Below are positions 8,418 to 16,253 of a stretch of 64,000 nt of DNA, piece by piece. Where the stretch lies: positions 186,001 to 250,000 of the forward strand of contig NZ_JAAXLS010000005.1 of NCBI RefSeq assembly GCF_012328925.1. Reading direction: 5' to 3'. A model generated the notes under the pieces. The model worked only from the letters and a program-made list of their open reading frames with translations. It was not told the origin of the DNA and searched no databases. Source of the stretch: Amycolatopsis acididurans. Its GTDB lineage: Bacteria; Actinomycetota; Actinomycetes; Mycobacteriales; Pseudonocardiaceae. Each line of letters opens with the position of its first letter. Position 1 is the stretch's first letter. Both the position numbers and the translations under genes were made by a program.

Positions 8418-8768
8418 GTGAGCACGACAGACGAAAGCGTCGAAGAAGGGACCGGCCCGCACGGCGAATGGCGGACCGTGCAGGAGAGTGCGAAGTTCGC
8501 GCGGTTGCGCAGAAGGCTGCGCGTCTTCGTGTTCCCGATGACGGTCCTGTTCCTCGTGTGGTACCTGGTCTACGTCCTGCTGGCCGACTACGCGAAGGGC
8601 TTCATGTCGACCAAGCTGGCGGGCAACTTCAACGTCGGCCTGCTCATCGGCCTCCTCCAGTTCGTGACCACGTTCCTGATCACGTGGGCCTACGTCCGCT
8701 ACGCCAACCGCAAGCTCGACCCGATCGCCGACAAGATCCGCGCGGAAGTCGAAGGAGACGACCAGTGA
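8418..8768 (+). CDS. DUF485 domain membrane protein
   Basis: A 116-residue partner protein of acetate-type symporters. Two TM spans (about 36-54 and 72-92) carry the DUF485 signature FPMTVLFLVWYLVYVLLADYA and a conserved basic stretch after the second helix (YANRKLDP). In E. coli the corresponding protein is YjcH, encoded beside ActP. The GTG start has GGGAGG 8 bp upstream. Its TGA stop overlaps the GTG of the symporter at 8765 (GTGA), so translation is probably coupled. It belongs to the operon that also makes the second SSS transporter. Confidence 0.92.
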   Translation: MSTTDESVEEGTGPHGEWRTVQESAKFARLRRRLRVFVFPMTVLFLVWYLVYVLLADYAKGFMSTKLAGNFNVGLLIGLLQFVTTFLITWAYVRYANRKLDPIADKIRAEVEGDDQ

Positions 8769-10381
8769 GGCACCTGGCCGCCGGCGTCGAGGGCGGCAAC
8801 CCGACGCTCAACATCATCATCTTCGCGGCTTTCGTGGTGATCACCCTGGTGATCGTGTTCTGGGCGAGCCGCAACACCAGGACGGCGTCGGACTACTACG
8901 CCGCCGGGCGCGCGTTCACCGGTCCGCAGAACGGGATCGCGATCTCGGGCGACTACCTGTCCGCGGCCTCGTTCCTCGGCATAGCCGGCGCCATCGCGGT
9001 CAACGGCTACGACGGGTTCCTGTACTCGATCGGCTTCCTCGTCGCGTGGCTCGTCGCGCTGCTGCTCATCGCGGAACTGCTGCGCAACACCGGCAAGTTC
9101 ACGATGGGCGACGTGCTGGCGTTCCGGATGAAACAACGTCCGGTGCGGGCCGCCGCCGCGGTCTCGACCCTGGCCGTGTCGTTCTTCTACCTGCTCGCGC
9201 AGATGACCGGTGCCGGTGGTCTGGTCAACCTGCTGCTGGGGGTCAGCGGCGAGGTCGGCCAGGACGTGGTCATCGCCGTCGTCGGCGTGATCATGGTGCT
9301 GTACGTGCTGATCGGCGGGATGAAGGGCACCACGTGGGTGCAGATCATCAAGGCGGTGCTGCTCATCATCGGCGCGCTCGCGATGACGTTGTGGGTGCTC
9401 GGCAAGTACGGCTTCAACTTCTCCAGCCTGCTGCAGGGTGCGGTGGACCGGGCAGGCGGCGGCGCCAAGGGCGATGCGCTGCTCGGACCGGGCAAGCAGT
9501 ACGGCAAGAGCGGCACCACCAAGCTCGACTTCCTGTCACTGGCGATCGCGCTCGTGCTCGGCACCGCGGGCCTGCCGCACGTGCTGATGCGCTTCTACAC
9601 CGTGCCGACCGCACGGGAAGCGCGGAAGTCGGTGGTGTGGGCGATCGCCCTGATCGGCATCTTCTACCTGTTCACGCTGGTGCTCGGCTACGGCGCGGGC
9701 GCGCTGGTCGGGCCGGAGACGATCAGCAAGGCACCCGGCACGACGAACTCGGCGGCCCCGCTGCTCGCGCTCGAACTCGGTGGCCCGGTGCTGCTCGGGT
9801 TCATCGCCGCCGTCGCGTTCGCGACGATCCTCGCCGTGGTCGCCGGGCTCACGATCACCGCGTCCGCGTCGTTCGCGCACGACGTGTACGCCAACGTGAT
9901 CAAGAAGGGCAAGGTCGACAGCAAGAACGCGGAGGTGCGGGTCGCCAGGATCACCGCGCTCGTGATCGGCGCGCTGGCCATCGTCGGCGGCATCCTCGCC
10001 AAGAGCCAGAACGTCGCGTTCCTGGTCGCGCTGGCGTTCGCGGTCGCGGCCTCGGCGAACCTGCCGACGCTGCTGTACTCGTTGTTCTGGAAGCGGTTCA
10101 ACACGACCGGCGCGCTGTTCTCGATGTACGGCGGTCTGCTCGTCTGCATCGTGCTCATCATCTTCAGCCCGGCGGTCTCGGGCTCGTCGAGCGCGATGAT
10201 CAAGGGCGCGGACTTCGCCTGGTTCCCGCTGCAGAACCCGGGCCTGGTGTCGATCCCGGCCTCGTTCCTGCTCGGCTGGCTCGGCACGATCTCCTCGAAG
10301 GAGCGGACGGCGGAGAAGTACGCGGAGATGGAGGTCAGGGCACTGACCGGGGCCCACGCCGAGAAGGCCTCCGCGCACTGA
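8765..10381 (+). CDS. Cation acetate symporter (ActP-like, SSS family)
   Basis: A 538-residue, about 13-TM sodium-coupled transporter for acetate or a related short organic acid. Landmarks are ISGDYLSAASFLGIAGA (TM2), GGMKGTTWVQIIKAVLL, GTAGLPHVLMRFYTVP and AAVAFATILAVVAGLTITASASFAHD, all typical of ActP. The GTG start overlaps the DUF485 stop by 4 bp. A perfect 34-bp palindrome follows 13 bp after the stop and should end the transcript. The pairing with DUF485 and the upstream LytS/LytTR genes suggests induction by an external carboxylate; that is inference. Confidence 0.93.
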   Translation: MRHLAAGVEGGNPTLNIIIFAAFVVITLVIVFWASRNTRTASDYYAAGRAFTGPQNGIAISGDYLSAASFLGIAGAIAVNGYDGFLYSIGFLVAWLVALLLIAELLRNTGKFTMGDVLAFRMKQRPVRAAAAVSTLAVSFFYLLAQMTGAGGLVNLLLGVSGEVGQDVVIAVVGVIMVLYVLIGGMKGTTWVQIIKAVLLIIGALAMTLWVLGKYGFNFSSLLQGAVDRAGGGAKGDALLGPGKQYGKSGTTKLDFLSLAIALVLGTAGLPHVLMRFYTVPTAREARKSVVWAIALIGIFYLFTLVLGYGAGALVGPETISKAPGTTNSAAPLLALELGGPVLLGFIAAVAFATILAVVAGLTITASASFAHDVYANVIKKGKVDSKNAEVRVARITALVIGALAIVGGILAKSQNVAFLVALAFAVAASANLPTLLYSLFWKRFNTTGALFSMYGGLLVCIVLIIFSPAVSGSSSAMIKGADFAWFPLQNPGLVSIPASFLLGWLGTISSKERTAEKYAEMEVRALTGAHAEKASAH

Positions 10382-10394
10382 AAAGCAGCAGGTC

Positions 10395-10428
10395 GAAGGG
10401 CGCCGCCACGATCGTGGCGGCGCCCTTC
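10395..10428 (+). terminator. Strong hairpin terminator after the symporter operon
   Basis: A perfect inverted repeat: the 17-nt arm starting GAAGGGCGCCG is followed at once by its reverse complement ending GGCGCCCTTC. As RNA this folds into a very stable GC-rich stem. It lies 13 bp past the symporter stop and before the rhodanese gene. There is no U-run, which is common for actinobacterial terminators. Confidence 0.8.
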
Positions 10429-10457
10429 ACTGCGTATCCACGGCGCGAAATGGCAGG

Positions 10458-10814
10458 ATGGCGGACGTGGATATGGGTGGAGTGCCTACGGCCTCGGTGT
10501 CCGACCTGCCCGCGGAGGGGCTGACGCTGATCGATGTGCGTGAGCACGACGAATGGGACGCGGGCCACGCGCCCGACGCCGTGCACATCCCGCTGGGCGA
10601 GCTGCCCGCGCGCGTCGAGGAGCTGGCGAAGCTGTCCGACGACAACCCGCTGTACGTCGTCTGCCGCACCGGCGGGCGCTCCGCACGCGCGACGGCCTGG
10701 CTCAACGCGAGCGGCTGGGACGCGGTCAACGTGGCGGGCGGCATGAAGTCCTGGCACACCGAAGGCCGTTCCGTCGTGGCCGAACGACCCGGCGCGGAAC
10801 CGGAAATCCTCTAA
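10458..10814 (+). CDS. Single-domain rhodanese-like sulfurtransferase
   Basis: A 118-residue protein with one rhodanese domain. It has the LIDVREHDEWDAGHAPDA segment and the active-site Cys loop VCRTGGRSA at about residue 73, with basic and small residues able to cradle a persulfide. It probably moves sulfane sulfur in the cytoplasm. An ATG at 10458 and a GTG at 10467 are both possible starts. It is followed with no gap by the DUF4328 membrane protein gene (TAA then GTG), so the two likely share an mRNA. Confidence 0.92.
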   Translation: MADVDMGGVPTASVSDLPAEGLTLIDVREHDEWDAGHAPDAVHIPLGELPARVEELAKLSDDNPLYVVCRTGGRSARATAWLNASGWDAVNVAGGMKSWHTEGRSVVAERPGAEPEIL

Positions 10815-11729
10815 GTGCAGCCCGGCCGGTACAACTTCCGTCCCCGCGTGCGGTGGGTCGCCGCACCGCCGCCGGGCGTGTCCGGCCCCCGGCCCGTGCG
10901 GCCGCCCGAGCGCTACACCGGCCCGCCCGCGTACCCGGCGCCGCCGCGCTGGGGTTTCCCGAACCTGACCTGGCGGCCGCCGACGACCGTGCCGGGCACG
11001 CCGTCGAGCTTGCCCACGCCGGTCGAGCGGATGCGGATGCTGTCCCGCAACGCGGTCACGATCCTGTGGTTCCTGGTCGGCCTGTCCGCGGTGGCGGCGG
11101 TCGCGGAGTTCTGGCGCTACGCGCTGCTGGTGATCAGCCGGACCTCGGCGCTGGACACCGACGTGGTGATGATGTCGGACGCGCTGGAGGTCATCGCCTC
11201 GCTGCTCAGCGTCGTGTTCGGGCTGATGGCGGTCGGCTCCGTGGTGTGGTGGTTGTTGATCGCGAGGCAGGCCGCTGCCGCGGAGTCCGGCCAGGAGCCG
11301 GCGCGGGCGTCGTGGCAGGTGGTCGTCGGCGTGCTGGTGCCGGTCCTGAACCTGGCGATGGCGGGCTCGATCCTCGCCGAGGTCGAGCACGCGGTCCTGC
11401 GCCGCCCCGCCGATCGCCGGCCCCGGCCGTCGCGGCTGGTGCTGGCCTGGTGGGCCGCCTGGGCGCTCAACGAGGTGCTGATGATCCTCGTCATCGTGTG
11501 GCGGTTCCGGGACGGCGTGCAGGCGCAAGCGGACGGGGTGCTGCTGAGCGGATGGCTGAACGTTTCGGCCGCGGTGCTGGCGGGACTGACCGCGGTCGTG
11601 GTGCACCGGCTGACGACACTGCTGGCACCCGTTTCGCTCGACCGGTTGCGGCTGCGCCGGGTGGTCGCGGTCAAGGGTGCTCCGGAATTCACGGGCAGGC
11701 CGCCGCGCCCGGCGAGCGCCTCACGCTGA
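10815..11729 (+). CDS. DUF4328 domain membrane protein
   Basis: A 304-residue protein that starts with a long Pro/Arg-rich cytoplasmic segment (about residues 1-75) and then has about six TM helices. The DUF4328 pattern is visible: W.LLIARQAA, WQVVVGVLVPVLNL and W.AW.LN. Family function is unknown. The GTG start directly abuts the rhodanese stop. Its 3' end overlaps the convergent P450 gene by 9 bp. Confidence 0.8.
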   Translation: MQPGRYNFRPRVRWVAAPPPGVSGPRPVRPPERYTGPPAYPAPPRWGFPNLTWRPPTTVPGTPSSLPTPVERMRMLSRNAVTILWFLVGLSAVAAVAEFWRYALLVISRTSALDTDVVMMSDALEVIASLLSVVFGLMAVGSVVWWLLIARQAAAAESGQEPARASWQVVVGVLVPVLNLAMAGSILAEVEHAVLRRPADRRPRPSRLVLAWWAAWALNEVLMILVIVWRFRDGVQAQADGVLLSGWLNVSAAVLAGLTAVVVHRLTTLLAPVSLDRLRLRRVVAVKGAPEFTGRPPRPASASR

Positions 11730-12869
11730 AACCGGCAGCGTCCGCAGCCCCCGGATGACGAACTCGGGCCGTCGTTCGGGCTCCCCGGTCAGATGCAATC
11801 CCGGCATCCGCGCGGTGAGCGCACGCAACGCCGCGGCGATCTCGATGCGGGCCAGCGGCGCGCCGACGCAGTAGTGGATCCCGGCGCCGAAGCCGATGTG
11901 CGGATTGGGGGAGCGGCCGACGTCGAGCACGTCGGGCCGGTCGAAGACCTCCGGGTCCCGCGCGGCGGCGCCGAGCAGCGCGGCGATCTTTTCGCCTTCG
12001 CGCACGGGAAATCCCGCGATCTCGACGTCCTCGGTGGCGGTGCGCTCGAACAGCTGGAGCGGCGAGTCGAACCGGATGAGCTCCTCGACGGCGGGTTCGA
12101 CGACAGCGGGTTCGTCGAGCAGCCGCCGCCACTGGTCCGGATGCCGCAGCAGCGCCCGGACACCGTTGCCGATGACGTTGACCGTGGCCTCGTGCCCGGC
12201 CATCAGCAGCAGCACGGCGGTCGCGACCACCTCGTCGCCGGTCAGTTCGGCGGAGACGAGATCGCTCACGAGGTCCTCGCGGGGGGTGCGGCGGCGGGAT
12301 TCGGCGATGTCGGCCAGATAGCCGGAGAACTCGCTCGCGGCCTGTTCGGCGGCCTTGCGGGCCGCGGGCGGCAGGCCGTACTCGTACATCTTCACGATCG
12401 CGTTCGACCACGGCACCAGCCGTGAGCGATCGGCCTCGGGAATGTCGAGCAGTTCCGCGATCACCGCGACGGGCAACGGCTGGGCGAGGTGCTCGAGCAG
12501 GTCGCCGCCGCCGGAAAGCCGCTCGACCATGCCGTCCGCGAGCGCCGCCACCGTCGGCCGGAGGCGTTCGACGTGCCCGCGGTTGAACGCACCGGAGATG
12601 ACACGGCGGAGCCGGGTGTGTGCGGGAGGCTCGTTCTCCAGCAAGGAATTCCGGTGCAGCATGTTGAACGATACGAACTGTTCCGCCGGCTGCGCGTCGT
12701 GCCAGGTCCGGCCGAGCCCGCGATGCCGGAGCACGGCCGAGGCCGCGGCGTGCGACACCGCGACCGCGAGCCCCAGCCCGTCGTGCCGGTGCACTTCGCC
12801 GGCGGCGCGCAATTCGGCGAACCGGGGATAGGGGTCGGCGAGGAAATCCGGATCGGCGGGATCGAACAC
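11721..12869 (-). CDS. Cytochrome P450
   Basis: A 382-residue soluble bacterial P450. The heme loop is FGAGIHYCVGAPLARIE with the Cys ligand. The I-helix oxygen-activation motif is LLMAGHEATVN, the K-helix ExxR is EELIRFDSP, and an N-terminal DP(Y/F)PRFAEL block is present. Redox partners are not encoded nearby, so they must be supplied from elsewhere, and the substrate cannot be read from sequence. The GTG start has no ribosome binding site; TAGGGT lies 7 bp upstream on the coding strand, fitting a leaderless mRNA. It is divergent from the DUF5926 gene. Confidence 0.93.
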   Translation of the reverse strand: MFDPADPDFLADPYPRFAELRAAGEVHRHDGLGLAVAVSHAAASAVLRHRGLGRTWHDAQPAEQFVSFNMLHRNSLLENEPPAHTRLRRVISGAFNRGHVERLRPTVAALADGMVERLSGGGDLLEHLAQPLPVAVIAELLDIPEADRSRLVPWSNAIVKMYEYGLPPAARKAAEQAASEFSGYLADIAESRRRTPREDLVSDLVSAELTGDEVVATAVLLLMAGHEATVNVIGNGVRALLRHPDQWRRLLDEPAVVEPAVEELIRFDSPLQLFERTATEDVEIAGFPVREGEKIAALLGAAARDPEVFDRPDVLDVGRSPNPHIGFGAGIHYCVGAPLARIEIAAALRALTARMPGLHLTGEPERRPEFVIRGLRTLPVSA

Positions 12870-12914
12870 CCCTGCGACCCTAGCGTGACCTCCGGTTCGG
12901 TAGCGTCTGTCCGC

Positions 12915-13775
12915 ATGGGCAAGGCCTCGCGTAAGAAGAACAAGCCGCCGAAGGTGCGGGAGAAGTTCGTGGCGCAGCCGTTCGAAGGGCTCGCCGCCGA
13001 ACCCGAGCTGATCGCGCTGCGCGAGTTCGTCCCGTCGGCCACCGCGAAACTGTCGCTTGTGGACGGTGACCGCGACGTCACGCTCGCCACCGTGCTGCCG
13101 ATGGCCGCCGCCGCGTTCGTTCGCACCGACGGCGAGGTGTTCCTCGGCCTGCAGGTGCAGACCCGCTCCTCCGACATCAGCCGCGACCTCGGCCGCGCGC
13201 TGCGCTGGGCCCTCGACGCCAAGCCCGGCGACGTGCTCTCGGTTCCGGACACCACCTCCCCGTCCACCGAGGGTGAGCGTCTGCAGGACCTCCTCGTCGC
13301 CGACGCCGAACTCGACGTCACGATGCACGAGAACTTCGACTGGTGGCTGCCCGAGGACACCGAGCCGGGCAGCGACGTGAAGCTGTCGCTGGAACGCGCC
13401 AACGAGGCGATCATGCCCACCGAACGCCTCGGCCCCGGTTCGTACTGGGTGCTCGCCGGCGAGAAGGCACACCTGCGCTGGGTGCGACCCGAACCGGAGA
13501 ACGCCCTGCTGCAAGCGCTTGCGCGGCTGTCGGCGGCCGGTCAGCTCGGGCTCGGCGAGGGCTCCCGCTACGCCGGTTCGTTCCGTGCGCACGGGCTGCT
13601 CGTGCCGGTCTGGGACCTCGACACCGAGGCCCACGCCCGCGAGTGGGAAGAGCCCGCCAAGCAGCTCGGCGCCCGCCTCGACGAGGCGCTCGCGTCGCTG
13701 GAGGACACCCCGCTGGACGCCGGCGAACGGCGTGCCCGCGACGGCCTGATCGGGCGCCAGCTCACCCTGCGGTGA
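12915..13775 (+). CDS. DUF5926 family protein
   Basis: A 286-residue conserved actinobacterial protein. The start MGKASRKKNKPPKVREKF is strongly basic, followed by an acidic, mostly soluble alpha/beta region (DLGRALRWALDAKPGD, NFDWWLPEDTEPG) and a C-terminal helical part. There are no TM spans. The basic N-terminus resembles the KxxRKKNK heads of SEC-C-type proteins and could touch nucleic acid, but the function is not known. The GTG of the DUF952 gene overlaps its TGA. Confidence 0.8.
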   Translation: MGKASRKKNKPPKVREKFVAQPFEGLAAEPELIALREFVPSATAKLSLVDGDRDVTLATVLPMAAAAFVRTDGEVFLGLQVQTRSSDISRDLGRALRWALDAKPGDVLSVPDTTSPSTEGERLQDLLVADAELDVTMHENFDWWLPEDTEPGSDVKLSLERANEAIMPTERLGPGSYWVLAGEKAHLRWVRPEPENALLQALARLSAAGQLGLGEGSRYAGSFRAHGLLVPVWDLDTEAHAREWEEPAKQLGARLDEALASLEDTPLDAGERRARDGLIGRQLTLR

Positions 13776-14113
13776 TCCTGCACATCTGCGCGGAGGCGGA
13801 CTGGACGGGCGCCGAGTATCGCGCCCCGTCCCTCGCCGAGGCCGGGTTCATCCACTGTTCCGATCCCGGTACCACCCACCTGCCCGCGAACGCGCTCTAC
13901 CGCGGCCGCGGTGATCTCGTGCTGCTGGAGATCGACCCGTCCCGCCTCGACGTGCCCGTGCGCTGGGAGGAAGGCGACCCACCGCATCCGAGCGGCGTCT
14001 GGTTCCCGCACGTCTACGGCCCCATCCGGCCGGAGGCCGTCGTCGCGGTGCATCCCTTCCCACCCGGCCCCGATGGGGTGTTCCGGCTACCCGCCGCTGT
14101 CGCGAATCGGTAA
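13772..14113 (+). CDS. DUF952 family protein
   Basis: A 113-residue protein of the DUF952 family. The motifs are ILHICAEADW near the start, the central GFIHCSDPGTTHLPANALYRG and the late GVWFPHVYGPI; the fold is small alpha/beta. The family is thought to be related to ADP-ribosyl/phosphotransferase-like folds, but no reaction is established. Translation is coupled to the DUF5926 gene (GTGA overlap). Confidence 0.88.
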   Translation: MILHICAEADWTGAEYRAPSLAEAGFIHCSDPGTTHLPANALYRGRGDLVLLEIDPSRLDVPVRWEEGDPPHPSGVWFPHVYGPIRPEAVVAVHPFPPGPDGVFRLPAAVANR

Positions 14114-14302
14114 TCGAGTCAACTCCGCCCCCGGACAGGCGTCCCCAATACGGGTAGCCGGTCGAGACAACCTGGGGGAGCCGCGGTGCGTGGTGCATGC
14201 AGCGAAGGCGATGTGGCGGAAAGACGCGCGGAGGAGGGAGACGCTACGGTGACCACGACCGTTCCGGCCATTGCGACCTGGCCGGTTGGGAGGGGGTCGC
14301 CG

Positions 14303-14797
14303 ATGGCAGGTGAGCTCGCGGACTTCGAGGACTTCGTCCGGGCGAGCCTGCCTGGGCTCCTGCGCTACGGCCACGCGCTCACCGGCAACCCGCACGACGC
14401 CGCCGACCTCGTCCAGTCCGTACTGGAGAAAATCGGCTCCCGCTGGACCCACGTGCAGCGCAAGACGGGTGACCCGCTGGCGTATATCCGCAGGTCGATG
14501 GCCAATGCGCACGTCAGCCGGTGGCGCCGGACGCGGCGCGAGACGCTGGTCGCCGACGTCCCCGAGGGCGGTTCGGTCAGCCCGCCCGACCCGTTCGAGC
14601 ACGAGCCGTTGTGGCAGGCCTTACGGGAATTGCCGCCGAGGCAACGCGCCGTCATCGTGCTGCGTTACTACGAGGGACTGTCCGAACAGGAAATCGCACA
14701 GTCGCTCGGCATCAGCACGGGCACCGTGAAGAGCCAGGCCAGCAAGGCGATCGCCTCGCTGCGCGGCAAGATCACCGGAGGGAGGGAAGTGGGTTGA
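14303..14797 (+). CDS. SigE-family ECF RNA polymerase sigma factor
   Basis: A 164-residue alternative sigma factor. Region 2 runs from DFEDFVRASLPGLLRYGHALTG through DLVQSVLEKIGSRW. Region 4 has PPRQRAVIVLRYYEGLSEQEIAQSLGISTGTVKS, a clear helix-turn-helix. The ATG at 14303 has GGGAGGGGG just upstream and gives the usual family length; in-frame GTGs at 14249 (also with GGAGGG) and 14186 would extend it. The next gene overlaps by TTGA and encodes a membrane protein that may act as its anti-sigma partner. Confidence 0.93.
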   Translation: MAGELADFEDFVRASLPGLLRYGHALTGNPHDAADLVQSVLEKIGSRWTHVQRKTGDPLAYIRRSMANAHVSRWRRTRRETLVADVPEGGSVSPPDPFEHEPLWQALRELPPRQRAVIVLRYYEGLSEQEIAQSLGISTGTVKSQASKAIASLRGKITGGREVG

Positions 14798-15621
14798 CGC
14801 AGGACGACGACCTGGACCGCGAACTGCGCAGGTTGTTCGGCGACGATCGGCTGGACCTCTCCCCGCGCGAGGGTGTCGAGTCCGACATCCTCACCGGTGC
14901 ACAGCGCATCCGGCGGCGCCGCACCGCGCTGACCGCCACCGGCGGTGCCCTCACCGCGTTGCTGCTCGTCGGCGGTGGGCTCGTCGTCTCCGATATGCGG
15001 TCGGGTCCCGAGCAGGCCGCCGCGCCCTCGCCCCAGACCCTGCTGAGCCTGTCCAGCTCACCGTCCACGATCGCGCCCGCGCCACAGGTCCCGCCCCCGG
15101 CCGTCCCGTCGAGTGACACGGCCACCGTCGGCGGCACGTCCGATTCGACGGCCCCGTCCACGTCCGGCCGCACCACCCGCACCCCGACGCCGTCGGCTAC
15201 CACGACCCCGCGCGTGGAGTCGATCCCGCAGGCCACCGGCCCCGTGCTCGGCCCCAGCGGCTACGGCAAGCTGCAGCTGGGCATGACGTTCGAGAACGCC
15301 AAGGCGACCGGAATGCTCACCGGCACCGACACCGCGCCGCAGGGCTGCGCCGACTACAAGCTGGCCGAGGGGTCGGCGGCGCTGAACGACGTGCGGATCT
15401 CCTCGACCTACGGGATCGTCGGCTTCGACGCCACCGGCGCGCGCACCCCGGAGAAGATCAAGATCGGCTCGACGACCGACCAGCTCGAAGCGGCGTATCC
15501 GAACGCGTCGAGCAGCGGAAGCGGCTACAGCGCCGCATCGGGCAGCGGTGGCACCTACGTGTTCGGGGTCGACGGCAACAAGGTGGTCGGCCTGCAACTT
15601 GTCGGATCGGGCTCCTGCTAG
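14794..15621 (+). CDS. Membrane-anchored protein downstream of sigma factor, candidate anti-sigma partner
   Basis: A 275-residue protein read from a TTG that overlaps the sigma-factor stop (TTGA), with GGAGGGAGG just upstream. The first about 45 residues are acidic then basic (DLDRELRRLFGDDRLDLSP, RIRRRR), followed by one TM span (about 46-66). A Ser/Thr/Pro-rich linker follows (about 75-150), then a folded extracytoplasmic domain with two Cys (one in PQGCADYKL and one at the C-terminus). This is the layout of a single-span anti-sigma factor, but no zinc-binding HxxxCxxC motif is seen, so the role is inferred from context only. Confidence 0.75.
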   Translation: MTQDDDLDRELRRLFGDDRLDLSPREGVESDILTGAQRIRRRRTALTATGGALTALLLVGGGLVVSDMRSGPEQAAAPSPQTLLSLSSSPSTIAPAPQVPPPAVPSSDTATVGGTSDSTAPSTSGRTTRTPTPSATTTPRVESIPQATGPVLGPSGYGKLQLGMTFENAKATGMLTGTDTAPQGCADYKLAEGSAALNDVRISSTYGIVGFDATGARTPEKIKIGSTTDQLEAAYPNASSSGSGYSAASGSGGTYVFGVDGNKVVGLQLVGSGSC

Positions 15622-15633
15622 GTCCGGCCGCAT

Positions 15634-15675
15634 GAGAAAGCCCGGGCCGATCCAGGGGGACGGTCCGGGCTTCTC
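15634..15675. terminator. Bidirectional hairpin between the sigma operon and the ferritin gene
   Basis: The arm beginning GAGAAAGCCCGGGCCG is followed 11 bp later by CGGTCCGGGCTTCTC, which pairs with it apart from a few G-U or unpaired positions. The hairpin sits 12 bp after the stop of the plus-strand gene and 12 bp after the stop of the minus-strand ferritin gene, so it can serve both convergent transcripts. Confidence 0.75.
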
Positions 15676-15687
15676 GTGGTCACGGGG

Positions 15688-16236
15688 TTACAGCTTGCCG
15701 CCGGCAACCGGAGGCATCGAGGGGTCCGCGTCCTCGGCGACCGACTCCCTCGCCAGGAAGTTCTCCACGTCGAACAGGTTGCCGTTCGCGCGGCGCACGA
15801 CGTTCAGCAGCGTGGTCATCTGAGCGACCTCTTCGACCTGTTCCTTGAGGAACCACTGCATGAACTGTTCGCCCTGGTAGTCGTCCTCGTCCCGGGCGGC
15901 CCTCGCGAGCGTCTGGATGTCGGCGGAAACGCCCTTCTCCTGCTCCAGCGCCAGCTCGATGAGCTCGGTCACCTCGGAGAATTCATTGCGGATTTCCCCG
16001 GTCGCGGGAATTTCCACAGGGTGGTCGGTGTCCATCAGGTACTGCACGATCGCGAGGGCGTGATTGCGTTCCTCGACGGCCTGCTGGTAAAAGCGCTTGG
16101 CGAGCTGGGGAAGGTCCTCGTTGTCGAACCAAACCGCCACCGCGATGTATTGCTGGGATGCGTTGAACTCGTTCTGCACCTGCTGTTGCAGCAGCTCATA
16201 GAACTTGGATCGCGGTTCTCGCTTCTTCGTGGCCAT
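15688..16236 (-). CDS. bfrB: Non-heme ferritin, BfrB-like iron storage protein
   Basis: A 182-residue ferritin closely resembling mycobacterial BfrB in length and motifs. Ferroxidase ligands are visible: Glu23 (QNEFNASQQY), Glu56 and His59 (EERNHA), Glu100 (LEQEKG), Gln133 and Glu136 (KEQVEEV). The C-terminal tail PPVAGGKL also matches the mycobacterial type. It forms a 24-subunit shell that oxidises and stores iron. I start at ATG 16236; an upstream ATG would add 8 residues with no better ribosome site. Two IdeR-like boxes lie 62-115 bp upstream, which fits iron-dependent activation as established for mycobacterial bfrB. Confidence 0.94.
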   Translation of the reverse strand: MATKKREPRSKFYELLQQQVQNEFNASQQYIAVAVWFDNEDLPQLAKRFYQQAVEERNHALAIVQYLMDTDHPVEIPATGEIRNEFSEVTELIELALEQEKGVSADIQTLARAARDEDDYQGEQFMQWFLKEQVEEVAQMTTLLNVVRRANGNLFDVENFLARESVAEDADPSMPPVAGGKL

Positions 16237-16253
16237 GCCCTCAAGAATAAAGA

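Noticed and set aside
15634..15675. Riboswitch or attenuator before ferritin
   Set aside because: It lies after the ferritin stop, so it fits a shared terminator only.
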